NCBI RefSeq assembly: GCF_948472415.1
Contig: NZ_OX419519.1
Coordinates: forward strand, 7,717,001 to 7,781,000
DNA from: Kitasatospora fiedleri
Lineage (GTDB): Bacteria; Actinomycetota; Actinomycetes; Streptomycetales; Streptomycetaceae
Length of the DNA: 64,000 bases
Direction of reading: 5' to 3'
The notes under the pieces are model-generated. The model ran no database searches. It had not been told where the DNA came from and saw only the letters and a program-made list of their open reading frames with translations. Of this stretch, positions 1 through 8,458 are shown piece after piece. Position 1 is the stretch's first letter; every line of letters begins with the position of its first letter. A program made the translations under genes and the position numbers.

Positions 1-562
1 AGACGTCCCAGGTCGCACCCTCCAGCGACACCGTGCCGACCTTCGACCCGAACGGCGCCGGCGGGCCCTGGTGGTTGGCCCAGATCATCAGCTCCTCGCC
101 GTCGTTCTGCCCGGCGGGGTTGGGGTGGCTGTCGAACCAGATGTCGTACGCGGCGTCCCAGGACCCGGCGGCGGTGCTGAAGGCGACGCTGGACTGCGGG
201 TTGGTGAACGAGGACACCTGCTGCGGCAGGCCGTTGCCGGTCGAGCAGTTGCCGTAGTGGCAGCCGGCGTAGATGGACGGGTAGGCGGCGGGGGCCCCGC
301 CGGTGCCCACGTTGTGGTTGCCGGTGGTGACCTTGAAGCCGTTGTCGGAGACGTCGATGCACTGCTGGATCGAGTCGCCCCACTCGTTGTTCTGCACGAT
401 GTACGCGCCGTTCGAGACGGGGGTGCTGCCGAATGTGTCGCAGATGGTGGTGTTGGCACCGGCCGGGCCGGCCGCGGCCACCGGGAGGACGGTGGCCGCG
501 GCCACCAGGGTGAACGCCGTCAGCGCGGCGCGCAGCGTTCGGACGAGAACGGAACCGGGCAC
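1..562 (-). CDS. GH12 family endoglucanase, secreted (3' end outside window)
   Basis: Extracellular beta-1,4-glucanase of glycoside hydrolase family 12, expected to cut cellulose or related glucans. Translation from GTG at 562 gives a signal peptide (VPGSVLVRTLRAALTAF..., hydrophobic core, AGA-type cleavage) and then a GH12 beta-sandwich beginning NTTICDTFGS. The family blocks YIVQNNEWGDS, AAYDIWFDSHPNP and EELMIWANHQGP (around residues 50-175) are visible; the last holds the region of the catalytic nucleophile Glu. The gene runs off the window at ATWDV, so the acid/base Glu, the C-terminus and any binding module are not seen. GAGAGAGG precedes the GTG. A CebR operator and a promoter lie upstream, supporting a role in cellulose use. 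Confidence 0.9.
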   Translation of the reverse strand, partial: MPGSVLVRTLRAALTAFTLVAAATVLPVAAAGPAGANTTICDTFGSTPVSNGAYIVQNNEWGDSIQQCIDVSDNGFKVTTGNHNVGTGGAPAAYPSIYAGCHYGNCSTGNGLPQQVSSFTNPQSSVAFSTAAGSWDAAYDIWFDSHPNPAGQNDGEELMIWANHQGPPAPFGSKVGTVSLEGATWDV

Positions 563-614
563 GGAGAGACCTCTCTCGTTTCGCGACGTCGGTCAGGACG
601 CCCAGCGGGTGGTC

Positions 615-628
615 TGGGAGCGCTCCCA
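615..628. promoter_or_regulatory. CebR operator (perfect 14-bp palindrome)
   Basis: TGGGAGCGCTCCCA is identical to the consensus known for CebR, the cellobiose-responsive repressor of streptomycetes. It lies 53 bp upstream of the GTG of the GH12 gene and just downstream of the proposed promoter, a position suited to blocking transcription. Confidence 0.92.
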
Positions 629-642
629 CAACAGGCAGGACT

Positions 643-672
643 CATGAAGCCAGCCGGTCATGTTTATGTCAA
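643..672 (-). promoter_or_regulatory. Probable promoter of the GH12 gene
   Basis: On the minus strand, TTGACA (672-667) is followed after 18 bp by CTTCAT (648-643), giving a plausible -35 and a weak -10. The start site would fall beside the CebR box. Inferred from spacing only. Confidence 0.4.
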
Positions 673-749
673 GAGCGTTGCCGCGTACAAGAGTTGAACC
701 GGTCCCGCGCGAACCGGAGCCCCCCGGGCCCGGCGGTGCGGAACGACCT

Positions 750-2093
750 TCAGGGCCAGAGCGGTTCCTCGGCCCGGCGTTCGGCCTCGCGTAGCACCCG
801 CAGCACGTTGCGGCCGGTCAGTGCCTCCAACTCCGTTGCGGACCAGCCGCGTTCGGCCAGTTCGTTCAGGAGGAGGGGGTAGCCGGACACGTCGGGCAGG
901 TCGACCGGCTGCCGGTCGACGCCGTCGTAGTCGCCGCCGAGGCCGATGTGGTCCAGGCCCGCGACCTCCCGGGCGCGCTCGACGTGGTCGGCGACCTGGG
1001 CGGCGGTGGCCTCGGGGCGCGGGTGGGCGTCCAGCCAGCGCTTGAGCTCGGGCGGCGGGGGCCCGCCCGGACCGGCGGCGAAGGCGGCGGCGATCTCCTC
1101 GGCCACGGCGGCCGGGCTCTCGCCCGGGGCCGGGTGCCGGGGCCAGCTCCAGGACGCCGGGGGCAGGTCGAGGCGTTCCCGTTCGGCGGCCAACGCGGCC
1201 CGCCAGGAGGCGACTTCGGGCGAGATGAAGTCGGGCACGAAGGTCAGCTGGACCACCCCGCCGTTGGCCGGGAGCAGCGCCAGCACCTCGTCGGAGACGT
1301 TGCGGGGGTGGTCGTTCACGGCGCGGCAGGAGGAGTGGCTGAAGATCACCGGGGCGGTGGAGGCGGCCAGGGCGGCCCGCTGGGTGGACTCGGCGGTGTG
1401 CGAGAGGTCGACCAGCACGCCGATCCGGTTCAGCTCGGCGACCACGGCCAGCCCCGCCGCGGAGAGGCCGCCGACACCGGGGGAGCCGGGGTCGGTGGCG
1501 GAGTCGGCCCACGGCGTGTGGTGGTTGTGGGTGAGCGTCAGGTAGCGCACGCCCAGCCGGGCGTAGGCGCGCAGCACGCCGAGGGAGGAGGCCAGCGAGT
1601 GGCCGCCCTCGATGCCGAGCAGCGAGGCGATCCGGCCGTCGGCGATCGCCGCCTCGACCTGGTCGGCCGTCACGGCCAGCCGCAACTGCCCGGGGTAGTG
1701 GGCGATCAGCCGGTGGGTCAGGTCGATCTGCTCCAGGGTGGCGACGGCGGCCACCGGTTCGGGTAGGTCGGAGGGGACGTAGACCGACCAGAACTGCGCG
1801 CCGACCCCGCCCTCGCGCAACCGGGGCAGGTCGGTGTGGAGTTCGGGCCGGTGCCGGTCCAGCCCGGCCACCGAGCCGCCGCTGCGGGCCCGCAGGGCGA
1901 CCGGCAGGTCGTTGTGGCCGTCGAACGCCGGGCTGCGGCGCAGGACCTCCCGGACGACGGCCTGCGGGGAACCGTCGGAGCTGTCGGAACTCTCAAGGTC
2001 GGCAGGGTCGGCAGGGTCGGCAGGGTCGGCAGGGTCAGCCGGGTCGGCAGGGCCGGTCGGGTCGGCGGGGCCCGGGGCGGTGCGGTCCGTCAT
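750..2093 (-). CDS. Membrane-dipeptidase family (M19) dipeptidase
   Basis: Zinc dipeptidase of peptidase family M19 (renal dipeptidase-like), 447 aa, expected to hydrolyse dipeptides in the cytoplasm. Metal-site motifs are present in order: FDGHNDLP (His60, Asp62), LGIEGGHS (bridging Glu), LVDLSHTA and VIFSHSSCRAV (His), and GLGGDYDG near the C-terminus. The N-terminus (residues about 8-33) is a low-complexity run of ADP repeats encoded by tandem GGCAGGGTC units at about 1997-2050; it is not part of the enzyme fold. The ATG overlaps the stop of the upstream ATPase gene (ATGA), so it is the last gene of the peptide-transport operon. Imported peptides would be cleaved by this enzyme. Confidence 0.88.
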   Translation of the reverse strand: MTDRTAPGPADPTGPADPADPADPADPADPADLESSDSSDGSPQAVVREVLRRSPAFDGHNDLPVALRARSGGSVAGLDRHRPELHTDLPRLREGGVGAQFWSVYVPSDLPEPVAAVATLEQIDLTHRLIAHYPGQLRLAVTADQVEAAIADGRIASLLGIEGGHSLASSLGVLRAYARLGVRYLTLTHNHHTPWADSATDPGSPGVGGLSAAGLAVVAELNRIGVLVDLSHTAESTQRAALAASTAPVIFSHSSCRAVNDHPRNVSDEVLALLPANGGVVQLTFVPDFISPEVASWRAALAAERERLDLPPASWSWPRHPAPGESPAAVAEEIAAAFAAGPGGPPPPELKRWLDAHPRPEATAAQVADHVERAREVAGLDHIGLGGDYDGVDRQPVDLPDVSGYPLLLNELAERGWSATELEALTGRNVLRVLREAERRAEEPLWP

Positions 2094-3799
2094 GGGGCGG
2101 TGGCTCCTGTTCGCGGGAGGGGGAGGGCGGCGCGGCGCCGGGCCTGGCGGTCCGGGTCGGGCACCGGCAGCGAGGCGATCAGCCGCCGGGTGTACGGGTG
2201 CTGCGGGTCGCCGAGCACCCGGGCGGTGGGCCCGGACTCGACCACCCGGCCCCGGTGCAGCACGGCGACCCGGTCGGCCACCCGCTCCACTACGGCCAGG
2301 TCGTGGCTGACGAACAGCGCGGCGAAGCCCAGCTCGCGCTGGAGCCGGGTGAACAGCTCCAGCACCTGCGCCTGCACCGAGACGTCCAGCGCGGAGGTCG
2401 GCTCGTCGGCGATCACCAGCGCCGGATCGAGGGCCAACGCCCTTGCCAGCGAAGCGCGTTGGCGCTGGCCGCCGCTGAGCTCGTGCGGGTGGCGCTCGGC
2501 CGTCCCGGCCGGCAGCCGGACCTGCTCCAGCAGCTCCCGGACGCGCGCGGCGACGGCGGCCCCGTCCAGCTCGGGCCGGTGCACCCGCAGCGGCTCGGCC
2601 ACGCAGGCGCCGATGGTCAGGTGCGGGTTGAAGCTGGTGGCCGGGTCCTGGAAGACGTAGCCGAGCCGGCCGCCGCGACCGGCCGCGGTGCCGCCGGCGC
2701 GGCGGCGCGGGCCGGTGCGCAGCGTCTCGCCGAGGACGGTGAGGGTGCCGCCGCTGACGGCGGTGAGCCCGGCGAGGGCGCGCCCGATGGTGGTCTTGCC
2801 GCTGCCGCTCTCGCCGACCAGCCCCAGCACCTCGCCCGCGCCGATCTCCAGGTCCACCCCGTCCACGGCCCGGAACGCCCGGCGGCCCAGCCGCCCCGGG
2901 TACTCGACGGTCAGGCCGCGGGCCGCGACCACCGGCGGGACGCCCCCGTCGGCGGGCCGGGCCGGGCGGGGCGCGGCCTTCCCGAAGTCCGGTACCGCAG
3001 AAAGGAGTTGGACGGTGTACGGGTGCTGCGGTGCGGCGAACAGCGCGCGGACGGGGGCCTGCTCCACGATCCGGCCCTCGCGCATCACCGCGACGCGGTC
3101 GGCCAGGTCGGCCACCACCCCCATGTTGTGGGTGATCAGCAGCAGCGCCGTGCCCAACTCGTCCCGGCAGCGGCGCAGCAGGTCGAGGATCTCGGCCTGC
3201 ACGGTCACGTCCAGCGCGGTGGTGGGCTCGTCCGCGACCAGCAGCCGGGCCCCCAGGGCGAGGGCCATCGCGATGACGGCGCGCTGCTGCTGACCGCCCG
3301 ACAGCTGGTGCGGGTAGTGGTCGACCCGCCGTTCGGGCTCGGGGATGCCGACCTGCCCGAGCAGGTCGACCGCGCGGGCGCGCCGCTCGGCGCGGGTGCC
3401 CCGGCCGTGCGCGCGCAGGCCCTCGGTGAGCTGCCAGCCGATCGGGTGCACCGGGTTCAGCGCGGTGGCGGGCTCCTGGAAGACCATGGCCGCCGCCGTC
3501 CCGCGCAGCGCCCGCAGCGTGCGGCGGTCCGCGGTCAGCACGTCCACCGGCCCGGCGTCCCCGTGGTCGAGCAGCACCCGCCCCCGGGCGGCGGCCGATT
3601 CGGGCAGCAGCCCGAGCACGCTGCGCGCGGTGACGGTCTTCCCGCTGCCGCTCTCGCCGACCAGCGCCACCGCCTCCCCGGCCGCCACCGCCAGGTCCAC
3701 GCCCCGGACGGCGAGGGCCGGCCCGCTGTCGGTGGCGAACGACACGTGCAGGTCCTCGATCCGGAGCAGCTCCGTGGGCGGCGTCTTGGGCTCAGGCAC
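2090..3799 (-). CDS. Peptide ABC transporter, fused double ATP-binding protein (DppD-DppF type)
   Basis: Both nucleotide-binding domains of an oligopeptide/dipeptide importer in one 569-aa chain. The first domain (about 1-275) has Walker A GESGSGKT, signature LSGGQQQR and Walker B LLVADEPTTALD. The second (about 290-550) has GESGSGKT, LSGGQRQR and VIADEPTSALD. Each ends in the HPYT...L element of the oligopeptide-transport ATPase C-terminus. It overlaps the permease gene upstream by 8 bp and the dipeptidase downstream by 4 bp. Two intact ATPase sites mean no partner ATPase is needed from elsewhere. The substrate is not readable from sequence. Confidence 0.93.
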   Translation of the reverse strand: MPEPKTPPTELLRIEDLHVSFATDSGPALAVRGVDLAVAAGEAVALVGESGSGKTVTARSVLGLLPESAAARGRVLLDHGDAGPVDVLTADRRTLRALRGTAAAMVFQEPATALNPVHPIGWQLTEGLRAHGRGTRAERRARAVDLLGQVGIPEPERRVDHYPHQLSGGQQQRAVIAMALALGARLLVADEPTTALDVTVQAEILDLLRRCRDELGTALLLITHNMGVVADLADRVAVMREGRIVEQAPVRALFAAPQHPYTVQLLSAVPDFGKAAPRPARPADGGVPPVVAARGLTVEYPGRLGRRAFRAVDGVDLEIGAGEVLGLVGESGSGKTTIGRALAGLTAVSGGTLTVLGETLRTGPRRRAGGTAAGRGGRLGYVFQDPATSFNPHLTIGACVAEPLRVHRPELDGAAVAARVRELLEQVRLPAGTAERHPHELSGGQRQRASLARALALDPALVIADEPTSALDVSVQAQVLELFTRLQRELGFAALFVSHDLAVVERVADRVAVLHRGRVVESGPTARVLGDPQHPYTRRLIASLPVPDPDRQARRRAALPLPRTGATAP

Positions 3800-4988
3800 G
3801 GCTCTGCTCCGGGGTGTCGGCGTGCGGGGCGGCGGGCGGGGCGGGCGCGACCGCGGGCGCAGCGGTGGGCTCGGCGGTGGGCGCGGCGACGACCGCGTCG
3901 ACCACCGCGGGGGCGGCGGCGACCGGCGCGGCGGTCCCGGCGGGGGCGGTCCGCGGTGCCCGGCGGCGGCGCAGGCGCGGGTCGGCGAGGTCGTTGAGGC
4001 TCTCGCCCAGCAGGGTCACGCCGAGGACGGCGAGGACCGTGGCGGTGCCCGGGGCGAGCGCCGTCCACCAGATGCCCGAGGTGACGTCGGGGACGGAGCG
4101 GTTCAGGTCGTAGCCCCACTCGGCGGCGGAGTTGGGCTCGATGCCGAAGCCGAGGAAGCCCAGGCCGGCCAGGGTGAGGACGGACTCGGCGGCGTTCAGG
4201 GTGAGCAGCAGCGGCAGGGTGCGCACCGAGTTGCGCAGCACGTGCCGGAACATGATCCGCAGGCGGCCGGTGCCGATCACCCGGGCGGCCTCCACGAAGG
4301 GCTCGGCCTTGACCCGCAGCACCTCGGCGCGCACCACCCGGAAGTACTGCGGCACGAAGACCAGCGCCACCGAGCAGGCCGCCGCCGTCAGGCCGCCGAC
4401 CAGGCTGGAGCGCCCGCCGCTGATCACGATGGACAGCACGATGGCCAGCAGCAGCGAGGGGAAGGCGTACAGCGCGTCGGCGACCCCCACCAGCAGCCGG
4501 TCCGGCCAGCCGCCCAGGTACCCGGAGACCAGGCCGAGCAGGGTGCCGGGCAGCGCCGACAGCACCAGCGAGAGCGCGATGACGGCCACGGCGGTCCGGG
4601 TGCCCCACAGGGTGCGCGCGAGCACGTCGTAGCCGCCGACGGTGGTGCCCAGCGGGTGGCCGTGGCCGGGCGGCTGCTGCGAGCCGAACAGCACTCCGCC
4701 GTCCTGGAGTTGGGCGTGCCCCCAGGGCGCGAGCCAGGGCGCGAGGAGGGCGGCGAGCAGGAACAGCGCGGTGAGCCCGGCCCCCGCCAGCAGCATGCCG
4801 CGCTGTAGGCCGACGCTGCCGCGCACCCGCTGCGGCACCAGCCGGGGCACCAGCCGGGGCAGCCAGGATGGACGGTCCGCACCGGACGGACGGTCCGCAC
4901 CGGGCGGACGGGAGGGCTCGGGCGGACGGGACGGCTCGAACGGACGGGACGGGGAGGACGGCGAGGACTCGCGGGATGGCTCGGACAT
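3792..4988 (-). CDS. Peptide ABC transporter permease (DppC type)
   Basis: Inner-membrane permease of the binding-protein-dependent type, 398 aa. The ATG at 4988 (MSEPSRESS) is chosen because it overlaps the stop of the upstream permease (TGATG). An upstream in-frame extension would lie inside that gene. A Pro/Ser-rich cytoplasmic N-terminus of about 45 residues is followed by a first membrane helix (LLAGAGLTALFLLAALLAPW), then the core with the EAA loop (EAARVIGTGRLRIMFRHVLRN) and several helices. An unusual Ala/Pro-rich tail of about 70 residues follows the last helix. It pairs with the DppB-type subunit encoded upstream. Confidence 0.92.
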   Translation of the reverse strand: MSEPSRESSPSSPSRPFEPSRPPEPSRPPGADRPSGADRPSWLPRLVPRLVPQRVRGSVGLQRGMLLAGAGLTALFLLAALLAPWLAPWGHAQLQDGGVLFGSQQPPGHGHPLGTTVGGYDVLARTLWGTRTAVAVIALSLVLSALPGTLLGLVSGYLGGWPDRLLVGVADALYAFPSLLLAIVLSIVISGGRSSLVGGLTAAACSVALVFVPQYFRVVRAEVLRVKAEPFVEAARVIGTGRLRIMFRHVLRNSVRTLPLLLTLNAAESVLTLAGLGFLGFGIEPNSAAEWGYDLNRSVPDVTSGIWWTALAPGTATVLAVLGVTLLGESLNDLADPRLRRRRAPRTAPAGTAAPVAAAPAVVDAVVAAPTAEPTAAPAVAPAPPAAPHADTPEQSRA

Positions 4989-6079
4989 CAGTACCTCACC
5001 CGGGGGTCGATCAGCGCGGCCAGCGCGTCCACCAGGAAGTTGACCACCGCGACCACCACCGCGAACAGCGCGACGATGCCCTGGACGGCGGCGAAGTCGC
5101 GCACTGTCAGGTAGTGGGCCAACTGGTAGCCCAGGCCCTTCCACTCGAAGGTGGTCTCGGTGAGCACCGCCCCGCCGAGCAGCCCGGCGACCTGGAGGCC
5201 GAGCACCGTCACCACCGGGATCAGCGCGGGCCGGGCGGCGTGCCGGGTGATCAGGCGCAGGCCGCCGACGCCGCGCGAGCGCGCCGCCGCCACGTACTCG
5301 GTGTCCAGGGTGGCGATCAGGTGGGTGCGCACCAGCCGCAGCAGCACGCCGGCCAGCAGCAGGCCGAGGGCCAGCCCCGGCAGCACGCCGTGCCGCAGCA
5401 CGTCGGCCACCGCCGCGCCGTCGCCGCTGCGCACCGCGTCGACCAGGTAGAGGCCGGTGGTGCTGGACAGGTTCTGCAACTCCAGTTCGACCTGGATCGA
5501 TGCGCGGCCGGAGACCGGCAGCCAGCCGAGCCCGACCGCGAAGACCAGTTTGAGCAGCAGCCCGACGAAGAAGACCGGCGTGGCGTAGCCGAGGACGGCG
5601 GCCAGGCGCAGCACGGCGTCCGGGGCGCGGTCGCGGTAGCGGGCCGCGACCGCGCCCAGCGGGACGCCCACGGCGACGGCCACCAGCAGGGCCCAGCAGG
5701 CGAGTTCGAGGGTGGCCGCGCCGTAGGTGCGCAGCACCGCGGAGACGGCCTGGTTGTCGGTGGCGGTGCGGCCGAAGTTGCCGGTGGCGGTCTGCCGCAG
5801 GTAGTCCAGGTACTGGGTGAGCAGCGGCCGGTCGTAGCCGGCCGCGTGCAGTTTCTGCTGGAGCTGGGCCGGGGTGAGCCGGTCGGCGAAGGCGGTGGTG
5901 ACCGGGTCGCCGGTGGCCCGCATCAGGAAGAAGACCGTGGTGAGCAGCAGGAAGACGGTCGGGACGACGAGCAGGAGGCGGACGGCCAGGTAGCGGGCCA
6001 GCGGCGAGCGGAGCACGGCCGACAGGGGTCGGCCGTGCTCCTGGCGTCCGCGTCCGCCCAGGGGTGGGGCGAGCGTCAT
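4988..6079 (-). CDS. Peptide ABC transporter permease (DppB type)
   Basis: Inner-membrane permease of the DppB/OppB family, 363 aa. An N-terminal helix (LAVRLLLVVPTVFLLLTTVFF) and a first periplasmic loop carrying GDP are followed by five further helices. The EAA motif region is EYVAAARSRGVGGLRLITRHAARPALIPVV. ATG at 6079, about 40 bp downstream of the binding-protein stop. It forms the translocation pore with the DppC-type partner. Confidence 0.92.
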   Translation of the reverse strand: MTLAPPLGGRGRQEHGRPLSAVLRSPLARYLAVRLLLVVPTVFLLLTTVFFLMRATGDPVTTAFADRLTPAQLQQKLHAAGYDRPLLTQYLDYLRQTATGNFGRTATDNQAVSAVLRTYGAATLELACWALLVAVAVGVPLGAVAARYRDRAPDAVLRLAAVLGYATPVFFVGLLLKLVFAVGLGWLPVSGRASIQVELELQNLSSTTGLYLVDAVRSGDGAAVADVLRHGVLPGLALGLLLAGVLLRLVRTHLIATLDTEYVAAARSRGVGGLRLITRHAARPALIPVVTVLGLQVAGLLGGAVLTETTFEWKGLGYQLAHYLTVRDFAAVQGIVALFAVVVAVVNFLVDALAALIDPRVRY

Positions 6080-6122
6080 GGCGGGATCTCTCGGGTGTGC
6101 GGGGTGCGCCGGTCGGCGGGGG

Positions 6123-7805
6123 TCAGCTCTTGCTGAGCTCGGCCCAGCGGAACCGGTAGGCGCTGTTCAGCCGCTCGGGCACGCCCTGCACGCCGGCCCG
6201 GGTGACGATCGCGGTGGACCCCTGGAGCAGCGGCAGCAGCGGCACCTGCGCGGCGGTGGCGTCCTGCACCTGCTCGATCTGCCGGGTGCGGGCGGCCGGG
6301 TCGGTCTCGGTCTCCTCCTGCTTGATCAGCGCCTGCACGGCCGGGTCGTCGTAGCCGCTGTTGACCCAGCTGTCGTGGGAGAAGAACGAGCCGACGTAGT
6401 TGTCGGCGTCCAGGTAGTCGGCGTACCAGCCGAGCTGGTAGAGCGGGTAGAGGTCGGCGACCCGGTCCTTGCCGTACTGGGACCACGCGGTGGACTGGAG
6501 GTCGACCTTGAACAGGCCGGTGGCCTCCAGCTGGGTCTTGATCAGGGCGTACTCGTCGGCCGAGGAGGAGCCGTAGTGGTCGGTGTTGTACTGGAGGTGG
6601 AGGTCGACCGGGGTGCTGACGCCGGCGGCGGCGAGCACGGCGGCGGCGGCGTCCTTGGAGGGGCCGCCGTTCTTGTCGCCGTAGAGCTTCTTGAAGGACG
6701 GGGTGGCGCCGGTGATGCCGTCCGGCACCGAGGTGTAGAGCGGCTCGAAGGTGTTCTTGTAGACCTGGGAGGCGAGTTGGGCCCGGTCGACGGAGTGGGC
6801 GACGGCCTGCCGGACGGCGAGCGCCTTGGCCGGGTCGGCCTGGCCGGTCGCGCTGCCGTAGGGCTGGGTCTTGAAGTCGAAGACCAGGTAGCGGATGCCG
6901 TTGCCGGAGCCGGTGTGGACGGTGACGTCCTTCTTGCCGGAGAGGTCCTGGAGGTCGGCGGTGGGCAGGGTGCGGTAGACGGCGTCGATGCCGCCCTGCT
7001 GGACGTCCAGCTTCAGGTTGTTCGGGTCGGTGTAGTACTTGAGCCGGACCTGCGCGGTCTTCGGCGTGCCCAGCTGGCCCCGGTAGGCGGAGTTGGCCTC
7101 GAAGGCGACGAGTGAGTTCTTGGCGTAGCTGGTGATGCCGTAGGGGCCGTCCCAGGGCTTGCCCTTGACCACGGCGTCGTCGTCGAGGACCTTGTCGGCG
7201 GGGAAGACCTCCTCGTCCAGGACGAAGCCGGCGCCGGTGGAGAGCACCTGCGGGAAGAGGCTGTCGTTGGCCGACTTGAGGGTGAACACGACAGTGGTCG
7301 GGTCCGGGGCGGCGACCGAGGCGAGGTTGTAGAGCAGCGAGGACGGGCCGTTCTTGTCGGCGATCCGCAGCTGCCGGTCGAAGCTGAACTTGACGTCGGA
7401 CGAGGTCAGGTCGTGGCCGTTGGCGAACTTCAGGCCGGGCTTCAGGGTGGCCGTGTACTGGGTGGGCGCGGTCAGCTTGACGTCGGTGGCCAGGTTCGGC
7501 GAGACGTCCGAGGTGCCGTTCTTGGCGCTGAGCAGCGGGGAGTAGACCTCGTCCGCGATGGTGCCGGAGCCGGCGTCCCAGGAGCCGGCCGGGTCGAGGC
7601 TGACGATCTGGTCGGTGGTGCCGATGGTCAGCACGGAGGCCGCGCCGCCGCCGGAGGCGGAGCCGCCGGCCTTGGCGCTGGTGCAGGCGGTGGCGGAGAC
7701 CAGGACGGCGGCGCTCAGCGCGAGCGCGGCGGTGGCGCGTCGGCGGGACGCCGGGGTGGGTATGACGACGGTCGAACGGCCGTGTCGGACAGGGGACTTG
7801 TGCAT
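6123..7805 (-). CDS. Peptide ABC transporter substrate-binding lipoprotein (SBP family 5)
   Basis: Extracytoplasmic solute receptor of the DppA/OppA type, 560 aa. The ATG at 7805 gives a lipoprotein signal: basic MHKSPVRHGR..., hydrophobic AALALSAAVLVSA, then the lipobox Ser-Ala-Thr-Ala-Cys. A longer open frame upstream is rejected because it would put the lipobox mid-protein. Family blocks follow, including SLDPAGSWDAGSGTIADEVYSPLL, LKFANGHDLTSSDVKFSFDR and QAVAHSVDRAQLASQVY. First structural gene of the operon. It lies downstream of the leader peptide at 8046-7978, which suggests attenuation control by amino-acid or sulfur status. Confidence 0.92.
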   Translation of the reverse strand: MHKSPVRHGRSTVVIPTPASRRRATAALALSAAVLVSATACTSAKAGGSASGGGAASVLTIGTTDQIVSLDPAGSWDAGSGTIADEVYSPLLSAKNGTSDVSPNLATDVKLTAPTQYTATLKPGLKFANGHDLTSSDVKFSFDRQLRIADKNGPSSLLYNLASVAAPDPTTVVFTLKSANDSLFPQVLSTGAGFVLDEEVFPADKVLDDDAVVKGKPWDGPYGITSYAKNSLVAFEANSAYRGQLGTPKTAQVRLKYYTDPNNLKLDVQQGGIDAVYRTLPTADLQDLSGKKDVTVHTGSGNGIRYLVFDFKTQPYGSATGQADPAKALAVRQAVAHSVDRAQLASQVYKNTFEPLYTSVPDGITGATPSFKKLYGDKNGGPSKDAAAAVLAAAGVSTPVDLHLQYNTDHYGSSSADEYALIKTQLEATGLFKVDLQSTAWSQYGKDRVADLYPLYQLGWYADYLDADNYVGSFFSHDSWVNSGYDDPAVQALIKQEETETDPAARTRQIEQVQDATAAQVPLLPLLQGSTAIVTRAGVQGVPERLNSAYRFRWAELSKS

Positions 7806-7977
7806 GGACGGTCTCCGGGTTCGCGGGTGCGCGGGTGCGGCGGCGGTCGCCGGCGGCGCGGCAGCGGTGCGGACGCGGGATGCGGCGGGCACGCTGGACG
7901 CGGGGCGGGCGGGTGGCCTGGTGAGCGGCGGGACGGGCACCGCCGGGCCGCCGGTGGGCGGGGGGCGGCTGTCGTGC

Positions 7978-8046
7978 TCAGCGACAGAGCGAACTGGAGA
8001 CCATGAGCAGGTCGATGTGGCGGCGGCTGTACAGAGCCGTGGGCAC
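7978..8046 (-). CDS. Actinobacterial leader peptide (22 aa, RRHIDL...LCR type)
   Basis: A very short ORF on the minus strand starts with GTG at 8046 after a strong GGAGGACGAGG site and encodes VPTALYSRRHIDLLMVSSSLCR, split here as VPTALYSRRHI and DLLMVSSSLCR. The RRHxDL core and the terminal SSSLCR with a single Cys match the recurrent leader peptides found before sulfur- and peptide-related transport genes in streptomycetes and relatives. It ends 172 bp before the ATG of the substrate-binding gene, the right place for transcription or translation attenuation. Peptide identity is seen directly; the regulatory role and the signal (probably cysteinyl-tRNA supply) are inferred from related leaders. 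Confidence 0.85.
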   Translation of the reverse strand: MPTALYSRRHIDLLMVSSSLCR

Positions 8047-8458
8047 CCTCGTCCTCCCGGTCGTGGTCGGTCCGGGCGTGGCACCGGAACTCGTGGCGAG
8101 GCACGAAGGTAGATCAACGGTCGGGGCCGGTCAAGGGAGCGGTCGGCGGTCCGGGTGCTCCGCCGGTCGCTCGGGTGAACCACAACTCCCCTGCCTCGCC
8201 CAATAGTTAACTGATCATCAGGCAATAGTGCCGGGGCCGTTCCGGTGACGGTCGTTCACCTCGCGTGCGGTGATCGCCACACGGTGGCAATGCAATCTTC
8301 ACGACACGGTATCTACCCGCATAGACAATCGGCTGCCACGCTGGCTCGAAACCGCGGGCAGGTCCCAACGTGCCTTCCCGTAATGCCACTTGCGCGTTGC
8401 CCTGCCCTGCCCCGCATCCCGGTCCCCCCGTCCCTCCGTCGAGTTCAGGAGTGCCCCC
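8047..8458. other. Intergenic region between divergent units
   Basis: This stretch holds the promoter region for the peptide operon (minus strand) and for the HNH nuclease gene (plus strand). The AT-richer patch TAGTTAACTGATCATCAGGC around 8203-8222 is a plausible regulatory segment. No further gene is supported. Confidence 0.4.

Noticed and set aside
7715..8104. Longer minus-strand ORF over the leader-peptide region
   Set aside because: The reading is low-complexity. The short leader in another frame has a strong ribosome site and a known family pattern.
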